A DNA stretch of 64,000 nt from Diabrotica undecimpunctata (Eukaryota; Arthropoda; Insecta; Coleoptera; Chrysomelidae). The stretch covers positions 88,527,199 to 88,591,198 of the forward strand of contig NC_092811.1 in assembly GCF_040954645.1 (NCBI RefSeq), read 5' to 3'. The notes under the pieces were generated by a model. That model saw only the letters and a program-made list of their open reading frames with translations. It was not told where the DNA came from and did not search any database. A program made the position numbers and the translations under genes. Below, piece by piece: positions 44,516 through 59,044 of this stretch (positions within the stretch are counted from its first letter, which is position 1; every line of letters starts with the position of its first letter).

Positions 44516-47175
44516 CTAAATATCATCAGGATCGACTTCCACTAAATCGGGGTCGATGTCAGGAACATCAGCTACCAACAACTCTTGATAAAATGGCCAA
44601 AATTGTTTATCTATGAAAGGCAAAAGTTCCATAAGGTTTTTCTTCTTCTCTTTGCTTATCGGAACTGGCCCATCATGGAGCTTTAGTAGTTGAAGCTGGG
44701 TTGATTGTTTTCCTCTTCTTCTGTAGTTGACAGACTTAAATTCTTCTTCATTATTAAGTGACGACTTGAAATACAGAGTTGTAAAATTATCTGCAGAATA
44801 ACGTGCCCACTGCAGATCTTTCCAAAGAAACTTTTCCCCACTCTCAGTTACTTTTTTTTTGTATCAAATCAGTTTTCAATAATGCTGCAAAATTGTGAAA
44901 ATCATTGGATTCCATTACTTTTACTATAAAAGAATTCTTTTGTTTACAGATTCTTATAAGTTGTACCCAATCATACGGATGGTTAATTTTCATTGTAGTT
45001 TTCTTCTTCTCCTTTTCAATAACAGAATGATCTGCATCACATTCCATATGTGTATGACCACTTACAAGAAACTTGTGATCAATATACTCTATTGTACTTT
45101 TGTTTTTCAAAACGCTCATAAACATTGCTGACACGTGACTGTTTTTATTCTGGGCCTGGCATGTATACGAATATAAACATACTCTTTTTATGGTTCATGG
45201 AAGATCCATAAGATGTCGGTACAAACATGAGGCAATTTGATTTCCTCCTCTGGCTGAAACAGACTCATTCCAAATATAGCAAGTAGCTATACCAGTAACT
45301 AAATTGTGGACAGTTAGATTGTAGGTCCAGAGTTGCCGTTTGTAAAATGAAATATATGTTTTTAAATACGGAGTTGGCAAACATTGTTGCAAATCAAAAG
45401 CAAATACTGCAGTTGTCGGATCATTTATGGCTAAAGTTTTATCACTTGACTTTGCGTTATACGCTTCTTGAGCTGCTACGTGATGCTTTTTCTGCTCTAA
45501 GATTAAGTTTTCCTTTTCAGTTTCTTCTGCATATGATATTTTAATTGCTAAACTATCGCATTTAGAACACGTATCTTTTTGGGGCTTTTTAAATTTGAGC
45601 CCTAGTTCATGGAATTTTGCAGAGTAGATTGTCATTGAAACACAATTTTTTATTTCAGTGTTCTCTTTATAAAGGCGATACATTTTGGCGATAGTCAAAT
45701 CAGATTGTAAGTATAATTTAGATGTTGTTTGTCTACAATAATGACTCTCGTATGCAGGAAAGCTTCTGATATGTGCAACGACTTCATTTAAAACTTGTTC
45801 TGACCATTTATTTTTCGGTGAATTCAGACCTCTTTGATCGTCTATAATTATCGCAGACACCGACGAGTGTCTGTTTACTATAATTTGGTTTATGAAGGCA
45901 TTTGTTTCACCAAACGTAGCAATTAAACATTTCTTGCAAATTTTTTCTCGCTTCCCATTAACACAAACTTCATATTTACATGAAAATTTTCGTACTCTGT
46001 CAGAATTACTTCGTACTCGAATAGTTTTTTTATCCACTATACAAATTAAAGAGGATATAAAATTTGCTCTTCTATTACGGTCCTTAAGTTGCCAGTATTC
46101 ATTAAAAAGTGAACGTCTTGTGTCATCAGAAAACCTTATTTTACACTTAAGGCGGCAGTCGTTTAACGGGTTCATTGTGCTTGCTGCTATTGTTTTCCCC
46201 TTTTCTGTTAAATATAACTTGCCTGTATTTCGTAATACTTTAGCTAGTTTTCTCTGTTTTCTGGATCGACTTGTTTTTTCATTGCCTCTACATTTAGCTA
46301 AAGGAGTAGGAACGTCTTTATTCTTTTTCCTTCGAACTGCTGTTGTTTCGCCATCGCTTTCTACGCTGCTATTTAAATCTGAATGGCAGGTAAAGTTCGG
46401 ATCATCTATACTGTTATCACTAAGATTTAATTCGGTTTCATTTTCGACTCTGTTTTCAAAATTGTTATTAACTGTCGTTTGTAATTTTTCGCCCGTATCT
46501 GTTACAGGGTTTGTCAACTCTTTAGTATTTTCTAAAAAATAATCTTCCAGCATGCTCCGTGATTTATACGAAATATCATTATTTTGTATTGGTTGTGCAG
46601 CAGAATAATGAGTTATATTGCCATTATTCTGTACGTCCGACCAATTTTCCATTACGTGGAATTGAGTATTTTCTGACAAAATTTCTCTAGTTAATTCATT
46701 CTGATTAAACTGGAACTCTGCATTTAAATCATGCTCTAAATCATGCACTACCTGAATATTTTGTAGATCCTCTTGACACGGAACATTCTCTTTCTGGCTA
46801 CATCCAATCTGGACTAGGCTATGCTTCTCAATCCATGAATAGGTTCTGGACAAAGGTGTTTCCTCTATATCTGAAGAACTCGGTAGAGGTATACATTGGT
46901 TTTCATCATTATCAATATTTCCTAAAAAGAAACGTTATGAGAATTTTTAAATAAACTTTTTAAAAAAATTTTACACAACATGACGAAGATTTCAAATGAC
47001 AAAATAAAAAATTTCGGCTTAAAAAACTAACAAAGATGATGAATAATATTTTTCTCATTTTCTGAAATGTTCTAATTGCAAATAAACAAAAATATTAATA
47101 GTATCAGTGTTACTTACCAAATTGATGGTTTTGATTATTACACAGGCTCAAAATAAATGCTGTTCTATTGTTCAT
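44516..47175 (-). pseudogene. DNA-transposon transposase, two exons, catalytically broken
   Basis: Exon 1 (47118-47175) starts MNNRTAFILSLCNNQNHQFG. An intron (46922-47117, GTAAGT...TTTTTAG) is followed by exon 2, in phase. The N-terminal 200 residues are acidic and disordered. A Cys-rich block follows (VCVNGKREKICKKCLIATFG), then HIRSFPAYESHYCR, KPQKDTCSKCDSLAIKI, and FAFDLQQCLPTP with YKRQLWTYNLTVHN, WNESVSARGGNQIASCLYRH. After a premature TGA at 45195 the frame continues with LYSYTCQAQNKNSHVSAMFM, FLVSGHTHMECDADHSVIEK and, after a frameshift near 44860, a C-terminus ending VDPDDI. I know this layout from a widespread insect transposon-encoded family but cannot name the superfamily. The position that normally reads SD(T/N)CGGQN has Tyr for the catalytic Asp, so the protein is dead. 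Confidence 0.65.
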
Positions 47176-47696
47176 TATTCCAATAATTATAAAAACAAAC
47201 TGATTTAGGTATTTACGAAGTAACACAATATAATTATTCCAACTGTTATAGATAGACATAAACTGAACCGATTAAATTTCAAAGATACTAAGTTCCATAT
47301 TTTTATGGCTTACGGCGTCATAAACATCTTTTGACGAGAGACGTCACTACCTCTACAGAGGTAGTGACGATGCATGGCGTGAGAAAAGAATGACAAAGAA
47401 TAACATTTACATTTTACAACATGGATAAAATGCCTACTATAGAAGTTTCAAGTGAACCCAGTCCGTTAAATCGCGTGGTGAATAAGCAAATAACTGTACT
47501 TATCGGCTTGTTTCCAATTCGCAAAAATTTATTGAAACCATATAACACTAGTTATTCTGTTACGTTTTGTAATTTTCGAGATGTTTGAATTTTCACATGC
47601 TCATAATTCTCTAGATTTAAAAATATTGGACTTATTTGTTTATTCACAGGCTGGGGAAATACATTTTAACGTTAAGTACATAATATCCCAGTTTTG

Positions 47697-47700
<4 letters not shown>
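47176..47700 (-). other. 5' flank of the transposase, no gene recognised
   Basis: Contains a perfect hairpin at 47343-47368 and otherwise AT-rich sequence. Confidence 0.4.
47343..47368. repeat. 12-bp perfect inverted repeat (hairpin)
   Basis: GTCACTACCTCT and AGAGGTAGTGAC separated by AC. It lies about 170 bp upstream of the transposase start and may belong to the transposon end or be a junction of two ends. Confidence 0.6.

Positions 47701-47766
<66 letters not shown>
47701..47766. repeat. (TA)n microsatellite
   Basis: A perfect TA run directly in front of an RTE-like LINE fragment. Confidence 0.95.
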
Positions 47767-47768
<2 letters not shown>

Positions 47769-48692
47769 AAGATCTTAAGAAGAGAAAAATAACGAATGTC
47801 AACTCAGAAATACTCCTTTAGAATAACATAGAATCCTTCGAAATAAAACAAGCTATGGCACTACTAAAGAACAATAAGGCTCGAAGCCCAGACGGAATAC
47901 TTGTAGAAATGTTGAAGGAGGGAAGCGAAATTATTATTCTCGAAGAATTGAAAATTTTTTTTCAACGAATGTCTTCACAAAGGAGAAGTCCCAGATGATT
48001 GGAATGAAAGTTTGACAATACTTCTCTTCAAAGGAGACAGGAGAGATCTGAAGAACTATAGGCCAATCTCCCTGCTGTCCCAAATGGGAATACATACATT
48101 AAAGAAAAACAAACTTCCGAAATTACTAGAAGAATAAGGTTAGTGTGGGCAGAATTTGGAAAACTGAGTTGGATCTTGAAAAGCACTAAAATAGATCAAT
48201 ATTTGAAAATCAGAATTTACGATCAGTGTATCCTCGCTATATTTAAAAACAAGAGTCTTCAACCAATGTATACTACCTGTTCTCACCTACGGTTCTCAAA
48301 CTTGGACGTTCACAAAGGAAAACATGGAAAAAATAGCAAAGACCCAAAGAGCCATGGAAAGGCAAATGCTGAACATCGGGCAATCAGACAAGAAAAGAAA
48401 TACTTGGATCCGCAACAAAACAAAAGTGACCGATGTATTAACGCAGATAGCAAAACTTAAGTGGAAGTTCGCTGGACATACCATAAGACAGAAAGACGAC
48501 AGATGGAATAAGATGATTATACACTGGAGACCATATAGTTACAAACGAAAAAGAGGAAGGCCACAAATGCGATGGTCAGATGACTTGAAGAAACACGCAG
48601 GCCCTAAATGGATACAAACTGCCTACAATATAGAGACGTGTAAGAAGGAAGAGGAGGCCTATGTCCAAAATTGGACAGCAAGGGCTGTATAG
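47767..48692 (+). pseudogene. RTE/BovB-like LINE with internal deletion
   Basis: The first part reads NIESFEIKQAMALLKNNKA, DGILVEMLKEGSEIIILEEL and, across frames, WNESLTILLFKGDRRDLKN and YRPISLLSQM. The whole RT palm including YADD is missing. The remainder resumes with RRIRLVWAEFGKLSWILKST, IYDQCILAIF, a shifted QTWTFTKENMEKIAKTQRAM, and the intact end (LKWKFAGHTIRQKDDRWNK, KRGRPQMRWSDDLKKHAG, EEAYVQNWTARAV) to a stop at 48692. Confidence 0.7.
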
Positions 48693-49132
48693 ATAGATAG
48701 TATCCTCGCTATACTCACGTGTGGTTTACAGACGTGGACACTCACCAAGTCTAATATGGATAAAATAGTAAAGGCACAAAGAGCGATGGAAAGATCAATG
48801 CTCGGGGTGAGACTTTAGACAAAAAATAAACTTGGTTAGAAGCAAAACCAAAGTAAAAGGTTCAGGAGAACATGCTGCCAAATTAAAATGCAGCTTCGCA
48901 GGACACAATGCCCGACTGAAAGAAAAAAGATGGGACCACGAAATACAACAATGGAGACCATGGTTAGGAAAGAGAAGCAGAGGAAGACCTCAAATGAGAT
49001 GAGCTGATGACATTAATAAGATCGGAGGACACAACTGGAAGCAAGTGGCGTAAAATAGAAAAGACTGGATTGATTTTGGACATAGGAGGCCTATGTCCAA
49101 AGTTGGATTACTTAAAGCTGAAGAAGAAGAAG
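48693..49132 (+). pseudogene. Second RTE/BovB-like LINE tail in tandem
   Basis: A second copy of the same 3' end follows head-to-tail. It reads SILAILTCGLQTWTLTKSNM, KAQRAMERSMLGV, then [30 protein letters not shown] and a final KAEEEE encoded by the GAAGAAGAAGAAGA tail. Frameshifts and stops are present. It ends directly at a large TA microsatellite. Confidence 0.65.
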
Positions 49133-49133
49133 A

Positions 49134-51219
<2,086 letters not shown>

Positions 51220-51634
51220 CATCGAGCAAAAAGACAAAAGAGGGAATATAAAGGTAGTGGGGGCAAAAATATTGTTAGACAGGAAGTGCCATCTTGAGAG
51301 GCCAAATTAAACAAGGAAAGAGAGTCTTTCCTTGTTTAAGAAATCAAATTTAGTTGGGTTATGTTATTATTTGTCCCAACTGTCACATGAAATCTTATTT
51401 ATATTGAAGTTTTTTAACAATTGTTTCACATTTTAGACTGTTATCGTTAATATTTAATTAAAATCTTCTCGTCTAAGACACATTCTGAAAACTATTTTAT
51501 AGCTACTGTTAATAAGTGTCGGAAAATTTAAATTTGGCGCATTCGCATTTCCGGATGTGTCCGCCATCAGAGGCCACTTTTTTGGTCGCCTTTTCATAAC
51601 GATTAGATTCCCTCTTTTGTCTTTTTGCTCGATG
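51220..51634. mobile_element. 415-bp MITE, copy 1
   Basis: Inverted ends of about 28 bp starting CATCGAGCAAAAAGACAAAA, perfectly complementary. Flanked by the 8-bp duplication CTACGCGT (51212-51219 and 51635-51642). It differs from copy 2 at about 8 positions. An 8-bp duplication with CA...TG ends fits hAT or P-type transposons; no coding capacity. Confidence 0.9.
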
Positions 51635-51642
51635 CTACGCGT

Positions 51643-53089
51643 ACACTACTTACTTTTAGGTTAGGGTGAGAGTAAATTTTAAATTTCATGGACGTATAAA
51701 TTTACACTTCACCAACCAACTATTTTAAAAGATTTTAATATCCGATATCCGATATAAGGAGTTAACACACACCAGTATAAAAGCCTGTTAGAATATTATT
51801 GGTTATATGGATATGGGCATGGGAATCACATTAATGATACAACGTGTAGGAACACATAGGTATGTAGGGGAGAATAATTTAAATACCGTTTTGATTTAAT
51901 ATTTAATTATTACACTTTTCAAGTAAATAAAATAAGTAAAGCTCATAAGCATAAAGACACCTTTTAGAGATATTGTATTTGGTTATTATAGTTTTTAAAC
52001 AATTTCAATAACTATTACCTACTTAATACTTGATAATCGTCTGTCGAGATTGGACATTGGATATTATTTGTTTGAACAATACAAAACAACATTTTTTTGC
52101 TGCCGATCATAAATCATGTGGAGTACCCTACCAAAAATCTGTAATACGAGGGCAATATCAGGAGAAATGTTCGTCGCTGTTGATACGAGGGTCGGTATAT
52201 GAATTAGTCCCAATAATAATTTAGCTTTTATGTACTATAGGTACCTATTTGGAATAAAATTCATTAAATTTAATCTATATTTCTATCAAATAAAGAAAAT
52301 CAAGTAAATATAAAAGTTGAATTATAATAACATAGATTTTTTTCGGTATTTTGTGGAAAGTGCAACATAAGTTATCAGGAAATTGGTTTTGTATAGATCA
52401 ACCTCGTTGGGAATATCAGCCTAAATCTATGTTATAGAATTTGGGCAAATTGGAGTGTTGCTGTAAGCATATTTTGAGTGGTTGCCAAGTTCATACCGTA
52501 TTTTACGGGACATATTTCCACGCCATCATTCCACAGGTAGGCTGAAATGATTACTAAAGCCATCCTGAAGGAATACAACATTAGTGCAATTTGTAGGCCT
52601 TGAACCACCTAATCGATAGGGGTAGCCAGTATTTATTGGTGATAAATACGCCGTGGGGAGTAAAAGAGCACTAGATATTGGTATCTGTACTCTGACTAAA
52701 ACCTTTCTGGTCAAAGTGTTTTAATTTCATTTCATTTTTTTTATTACGTTGTTCTTCGTGGTTGTCTTCTTCGCCATTGATTTCCTCCACTTTATGGAGT
52801 TGGGAACACATCGCTGCATACCTCCGCTAATTTTATTGTAAGCACTTTGCTAATTGTTGATGTTCGTTAGCTCTATACCAATTTTAGCTTTAATTGAAAG
52901 TAGTACCTAGTGCGTTTTCAGTTCTTCATTTTTTTTATTGTTTATGTTCTACAACATTTACGTCTAAGCTCACGCGACACTTATAACTTGCGAATCATTT
53001 TTTGTGTGCAAGAAGCCCTATTAGCTTTGGCGCAACTAGTTACTGTATAGGTTTCATCTATTGTTTTTTAACCGGTTTATTTGTTCGAT
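51643..53089 (+). other. No gene recognised
   Basis: AT-rich sequence. The segment at about 52500-52720 is less AT-rich and may be a SINE-like repeat, but I could not establish an RNA polymerase III promoter. Confidence 0.35.
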
Positions 53090-56000
53090 TTATTTTCTTC
53101 TCCTTCGCGTGCCATATTAGAATTATCCGACGTTGGCGATCACCATTGCGAAGGCTTCTCGATCTTCTGCAATATGAAGTTATTGTCCTGCATTTGATAT
53201 CTGAGTCCATTCACGAATGTTTTTTAAAAGAAACTTGTTTTCTTCCTACACCTCTACAGCCCTTTATTTTGCCTTTAAGGATCAGTTGTAATATTTGATA
53301 TCGACTTCCCCTTACTATATGTCCCAGATAAGACATTTTTCGATGTTTAACAGTCTTTAGCAGTTCTCTACCTTTGTTGACGCTCCATAGTACTTCTTCA
53401 TTAGTTTTCCTTGCTGTCCAAGGTATCTTCAGCATTCGTCTATGAATCCACATTTCCAATGCTTCAATTTTGTTCATGATCGATACTTTTAGCGTCCGCA
53501 CTTCTACACTGTACAAAAGTACGGACCAAACATAGCACTTAGCCATTCTTTGTCTTAGTTCTAAACTGAGATGATTATTGCAAAGAAATTACTTCATTTT
53601 CATAAAAGTAGTTTTAGTCATTGCTATTCTACGTTTTATTTGTATGTCTGGATCTAGTTGATCTGTTATCACAGTTCCCAAATATGTCATTTTGTAAACT
53701 TTCTCAACTTGGACTCCGTTTAATTGAAGCTTTGCATCGAAATGTGGGTCACGACTAAACACTAAAAATTTGGTTTTGTTTGAGTTTATTTTAATGCCCA
53801 TTTCCTCTCCTACCTCGTGAATACAATCAAGCAGAATTTGGAGACGTTCACTATTATCTGACAGAATTACTGTATCATCTGCATAGGTATCTAATCACAT
53901 TAAGTAGTTCCCCGTTGATTTTTATTCCATATGGTTGTCTCTCAAGTGCCTTTTTAAATAACTGGTCCGAGTAAACATTGAACAATGTTGGCGACAAAAT
54001 GCAGCCTTGTCTGTATGGAGATTTTCATCGGTGTAGTTATCTCCAATTTTTACGATAGCAGTTTGATTCTAGTACAAATATTTAATGACACGAATATCCT
54101 TGTCATCTATTCCAATATTTTTCAGTATTTGCATTAATTTTACATGCTGTACTTTATCGAATGCCTTTTCGAAGTCCACGAAACATGCAAATACATCGTT
54201 TCGTCACGGCATTTTTGTAATAGGATGTTAAGCGCAAAAAGTGCCTTCCTGGTTCCCATAGCATTTCTAAAACCAAATTGGGTATTTTCGAGATCTTCTT
54301 AGCATTTGCGTCTAATTCTGTTGTAAAGTATTCTTAGGAAAATTTTAAGAGTGTGGCTCATTAGGCTAATTAATCGATATTCTGAGCATTTTCTCGCATT
54401 GTGTTTTTTAGGTATTGCGACAAAGATGGATTCGAGCCAATCTGTGGGAATCACTCCGGTGTTATAATATACTGAATTAAAAAGTCTTAGTGCTACTTTT
54501 ATATTATCATCCTCTATTAGTTTCAGCAACTCAGTTGGTGTATCATCTGAACCACACGCTTTTCTAATTTTAGATAGAACACGCTATAAATAATGCTACC
54601 TCGCATTTAATAATTTCTGGGCCCTCAGTACAGTTTTGGTAGAATTCGGCAATATTATTCCTGTCATCTTCAAACAACTCTGATATATACAGCTGCCATT
54701 CTTTTCTTATTTCGTGCTCATTTACAATAATTTTGTTATTATTGTCCACGAGTACAGAGGGAACTCGTTTTTTAAATATGTTACTCCTTTCTTTTAGTTT
54801 TTTGTGCACATTAAATAAGTCGTGTTTAGATATTACATCCACCATTTCGTCGCACCTTTCTCTCATCCATTTTTCTTTGGCTAATTTGATCTCCTTTTTT
54901 ATTCTTCTCTGCAGGTGTCTATATTCTGTTTCATTAGATTTTATCAGTGGACGTTGTTCCATTAATTTTAAGATGCCGTCTGTCATCCATTTAATTTTTT
55001 TTTTTTGATTAAGTTTTTTCTATAATCACTGTTTGTGGAGATTTCGTTAATTTGGTTTTTAAATTCACTCCATAGTTCTTCTGGATCTTCTAGTTGTTCT
55101 CTGATATTTTTTATTCTTTTGTTAAATTCTTTTTTAATGTTATGTTTTATGTTTATATCGTCAAAGTTAAGTACATTAGTTTTTGGTTTTTGTCGCTGAA
55201 TTCGTTTTAACCTTAGTTTAATATCTGCTACAAGTGGTTGATGATCAGATCCAATATCTGCCCCAGAAAATGTAGTGACTTTTTTGACGGCATTTCGGAA
55301 ACGCTCATTTACAAGTACATATATAGTCTATTTGATTTCTTGAAGACTCAGAGTTATTGCCATCATCAAATGGAGCTTTCCAAGTGTATAGTCGTCGCTT
55401 GGGTAATGATCATATCGTTTTTTTTTTTACAAAATTCATACAATCTCTGTCCTCGATCGTTAAGTTGCCCTAGACCAGAAGGACATACAGTCTGACCTCG
55501 TCGACCTTCCCCAATTTTTGCATTGAAATCGCCTATAATATATAAAATTTCGTCTTTATTAAGTTTCTGTAAGATGTCTTGGATCTGATCATACAACTTC
55601 TCGACTTCATCGTCATATTTTCTATCTGCAGTCGGGGTATAGATTTGATTATGTTAGTTTTAAATGGTTGAGTATTTATTTGGAGTAATATTATTCTATC
55701 CGAGACTGGTACGAAATTGGTCACACATTTACTCAGTTCTGATGTTACTAATATACTTACACCATTTATGTGATGCGGGTCTTCTGTGCTGTTACCGGAA
55801 TAATATAATACACTTCCGTCCTTTTTACATGATCCTGACTCTGGCCATCTCATTTCGCTGATTCCCAATAGTCTATTTTCATTCTTTTCATTTCTTGAAT
55901 TGCGTTGTCAAGTTTCCCAGTCGCAAATAGACTTCTAACATTCCATGTGCACATTCTAAAATTAAATTTATTTATTTTTAGGATTTCTTCACGAGGTTTT

Positions 56001-57190
56001 CGCATATTTACGACCTGAGAGGCCTCGTGGTATAAATATGTTTCTCCTCTCCTGCCTAATCTTGGTATCCACTTTCTATGATTAGTAACGGTTTGAAATT
56101 ACAGCGTCAATTCTATGGTGATTTTCCTGGGAGTACTGTATGAGCCGTTAATACAGTGGTTCCCGTTTATCTTCTGCATTCTTATGCCGTTGACCATTAT
56201 TTGTTGATTGATCCGCTTTCGGGGTCGATTTCTTAACCCCAGGACCATCGAGCAAAAAGACAAAAGAGGGAATGTAAAGGTAGTGGGGGCAAAAATATTG
56301 TTAGACAGGAAGTGCCATCTTGAGAGGCCAAATTAAACAAGGAAAGGGAGTCTTTCCTTGTTTAAGAAATCAAATTTAGTTGGGTTATGTTATTATTTGT
56401 CTCAACTGTCACATGAAATCTTATTTATATTGAAGTTTTTTAACAATTGTTTCATATTTTAGACTGTTATCGTTAGTATTTAATTAAAATTTTCTCGTCT
56501 AAGACACATTCTGAAAACTATTTTATAGCTACTGTTAATAAGTGTCGGAAAATTTAAATTTGGCGCATTCGCATTTCCGGATATGTCCGCCATCAGAGGC
56601 CACTTTTTTGGTCTCCTTTTCATAACGATTAGATTCCCTCTTTTGTCTTTTTGCTCGATGCCCAGGACAAAAGAATGCCCTACCACTCACGCCCTAAGCC
56701 GTTGGTCACTAAGTGGGGGATTGCTTATACCGGCAATCACTCGGACGTCAGAGCCTCATTTGTTATCTAGTAGGATGCACTGGATGACCATAGTCAAGAT
56801 CATCACGCGGGCAGGTGAGGTTGACATTTGGATAGGAGAGTTTATTTTATTATTATTTCCTGTCTATGAGCTAAATTTATTTTTGGTTTACGTATTATTA
56901 ATATTGTAAGTGAGGTGTCGTGTTATTTCTCTTGTTCCATGTACCATTGTACTGCAACAATTTAGTAGGTTTGGAGTTGTAGTCTACTTTAGGCAAGGGC
57001 CGTTCGGCAAATCTGCCTGGAGCCCAGTTAAGATCCATTCAATTTTAAAGAGAGGTCTCAAAGAATCCCCCATCTCCACTTGAGCATAGCGGGCTACGCC
57101 TTTGTTGTCATCTGACAGCCGGTCTAGCAACTTATCGTCAGCTTGCGCGGCGAGTTGTTGCACAACCGAAAGGAATCTATATTGGACAGC
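53090..57190 (-). pseudogene. RTE-like LINE with endonuclease and RT, decayed
   Basis: The probable 5' UTR is 55960-57190 (split by MITE copy 2). The endonuclease (about 55350-55960) has MCTWNVRSLFATGKLDNAIQ, GISEMRWPESG, DRIILLQIN, IIGDFNAKIGEGRRG and YTWKAPFDDGNNS. A linker (KWMRERCDEMVDVISKHDLF) leads to RT with GSDDTPTELLKLIEDDNIKV, PTDWLESIFVAIPKKHNARK, MSHTLKIFLRILYNRIR and TQFGFRNAMGTRKALFALN. The palm core around 53900-54200 is badly frameshifted. The thumb (GIKINSNKTKFLVFSRDP, YKMTYLGTVITDQLDPDIQI) and the end (SYLGHIVRGSRYQILQLILK, then REW and EDREAFAMVIANV in another frame) close it. The A/G-rich 3' end lies near 53090. Confidence 0.75.
56246..56660. mobile_element. 415-bp MITE, copy 2
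   Basis: Same length, orientation and ends as the copy at 51220, about 98 percent identical by eye. Flanked by the 8-bp duplication CCCAGGAC (56238-56245 and 56661-56668). It is inserted in the 5' region of the RTE-like LINE, so it arrived after that LINE. Confidence 0.9.
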
Positions 57191-57359
57191 AAGTAATCGA
57201 AGACCTCATAAAAGCAACCAAAAGTATACATACGAAAACAATAAACACAATAAGAACACAAAATATGGAGCATGCCTGAAAAAGGCAAGTAACCGAAGAC
57301 CATAAAAGCAAACAAAAGTATACATACGAAAACAATAAATACAATAAGAACACAAAATA
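57191..57359 (+). repeat. Tandem duplication, about 73-bp units
   Basis: The block at 57191-57264 recurs at 57287-57359. The shared core is CAAAAGTATACATACGAAAA and AATACAATAAGAACACAAAA-like sequence with one or two differences, and the spacer ends in a copy of GGCAAGTAACCGAAGACC. Confidence 0.8.
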
Positions 57360-57549
57360 AGCAATCGTTTGAAACAATGTAATGAGGTAAAGTTTAATCT
57401 CAGTAATTTTTATAAATGTAATAAATGAGATAGTTAGAGAATGTAAGAAAACCTTGAAAAATATTGTATAGGATGGAAATAGAATGCAAATGATAAATGC
57501 AGAAGCAAAAAATAAAACCTAAATGTAAATAAAGAAAAGACACAAGTGA

Positions 57550-58165
57550 GAAAAAAAGACACAGAAGACCTAATCGAATTGGTGACGGATGAGAAAAATA
57601 AATTAGACAAACATAGACCAATACCTGGGAACAGTAATAAATAACAGAGACAGCATCGAGGACCAACTCAACAACAGACTAGAGTACAGAAAAACTATTC
57701 CAGGAGTTAAATAGAGGATAGGGAATAGGCTCAAGAGCAACAAAAATCAAAGTATATGAAACTATAATTCGCCCAACAATAGAGTCTGTAGGCGAGACAT
57801 TGACATGAACCAGACATTGAACCAGCGTGAAGCAACACAGTTACTGGTATTGGAACTAAAGATACTACGAACTATCTTTGGACCCTGTAAAGATGAGCAA
57901 CAGAGGAATGGAGAAGACGTAATCAGAAACTCCAAACACTCCATGGAAAAGCTAGGATAGAGTGAAGAAAGATTCCTTAATACGTTTTGGGAAACGCCCG
58001 ATAGTAAGTCAGTTGGTTGCCTAAGACAAAGATAGACTAATGCAGAAAAAACCGTTATACACAAAATGGAAGAACAACAATGGATGATAATTATACAAGA
58101 CTGGCAACAGTAGAGGAAAACAGTAAACGCGGCCAAAACTTACCTAGAGCCGTTGATAATTATAT
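57550..58165 (+). pseudogene. LINE ORF2 C-terminal fragment
   Basis: The thumb and end of a LINE RT are readable in shifting frames: INNRDSIEDQLNNRLEY, a shifted KVYETIIRPTIESVGET, LLVLELKILRTIFGPCKDEQ, and the region after it. Similar in layout to the LINE tail at 37142-37810. Heavily mutated; no palm or endonuclease. Confidence 0.5.
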
Positions 58166-58679
58166 AACATTGTAAGCAAGTACCGTCAGATGACGACATT
58201 ATTTCGGTCTAGTATTTTGAGATGGTTGTCTTCATTCCTATTGCAGTGCTACTACATCAAATTTATTTTCAAAATGGTCACCCAGTATTAAACCATGTGT
58301 ATCTTCATTGCCTGGTCCGTGTCCGGTTCCAGCTTTCGTGGAGGAAGAGTTCTGAATTGAGTAGAAGCTCTTCAAAACGCCGCTAGCGACGGACTGGGCG
58401 GAGATGTCGTCAATCCCGACACGGAACATTCTATAATAATAAACGCTCCCATAGATATGTAAGATAGGAATTATTTCTGCTGTTAGCTTGATGACAGACA
58501 CGCACGGGTGGGTATCATATAATGATCCAACCGGTCATGGGACTGCGATGAGACAGGCAAGGGGAAACCAGCTGATTATCTGCCCGTGAGTATTCCAAAT
58601 GAATAAATAGCGTAACAAAAAAAGTAGAGATGCCATGCGATTAGGTAGTGACCGGCGCTGTCCTGATTCCATATCAGAC
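58166..58679 (+). other. No gene recognised
   Basis: Slightly less AT-rich. An 87-codon minus-strand frame (58238-58501) has no features I can name. Confidence 0.35.
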
Positions 58680-58862
58680 AGTGTGAAATGGGCTACCGGA
58701 CAAGAGCTCACGAGAAACCCGACCACTCATGGTAAATAGGTGACTTACAGTATCGTGCACAATCCTTTGGTGTAGATTCAATTGTAGAAAATTTGTACGA
58801 ACTATTTCGTCAAATGCTTCAGTGTTGAATTGTTGTTCTCTTTGTAACTCAATTGTCAATCA
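58680..58862 (-). pseudogene. Helitron-like helicase scrap (tentative)
   Basis: The minus strand reads LQREQQFNTEAFDEIVRTNF and LQLNLHQRIVHDTVSHLF. This resembles the segment just before the Walker A motif of the PIF1-like helicase in Helitrons (N-x-E-Q-R-x-V-Y-D). No Walker A or Rep motif follows. Confidence 0.35.
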
Positions 58863-59044
58863 ATTCTCTTTCATAAAGTCACAAAGGAAATAGGTAACAG
58901 TTATTTACTGTCAAATATTAATGGTGCGTCATAAATTTTCTTTGAAAGTTATATTAAGCTCCATAATGTCTTGATAATAAACTAAAATAAAAAAATAAAA
59001 TAAAAGACAGACCAAACAATTAAATTATAATATTGTGAGTCTAT
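58863..59044 (+). other. No gene recognised
   Basis: Short AT-rich spacer. Confidence 0.4.

Noticed and set aside
45892..46542. 216-codon plus-strand frame
   Set aside because: Antisense of the transposase exon, without features of its own.
52500..52720. tRNA-derived SINE candidate (GGTGGTTCAAGGCC looks like a B box)
   Set aside because: No A box at the proper distance and no tail or target duplication; too weak to annotate.
58238..58501. 87-codon minus-strand frame
   Set aside because: No recognisable motif, and its context is repeat scraps.
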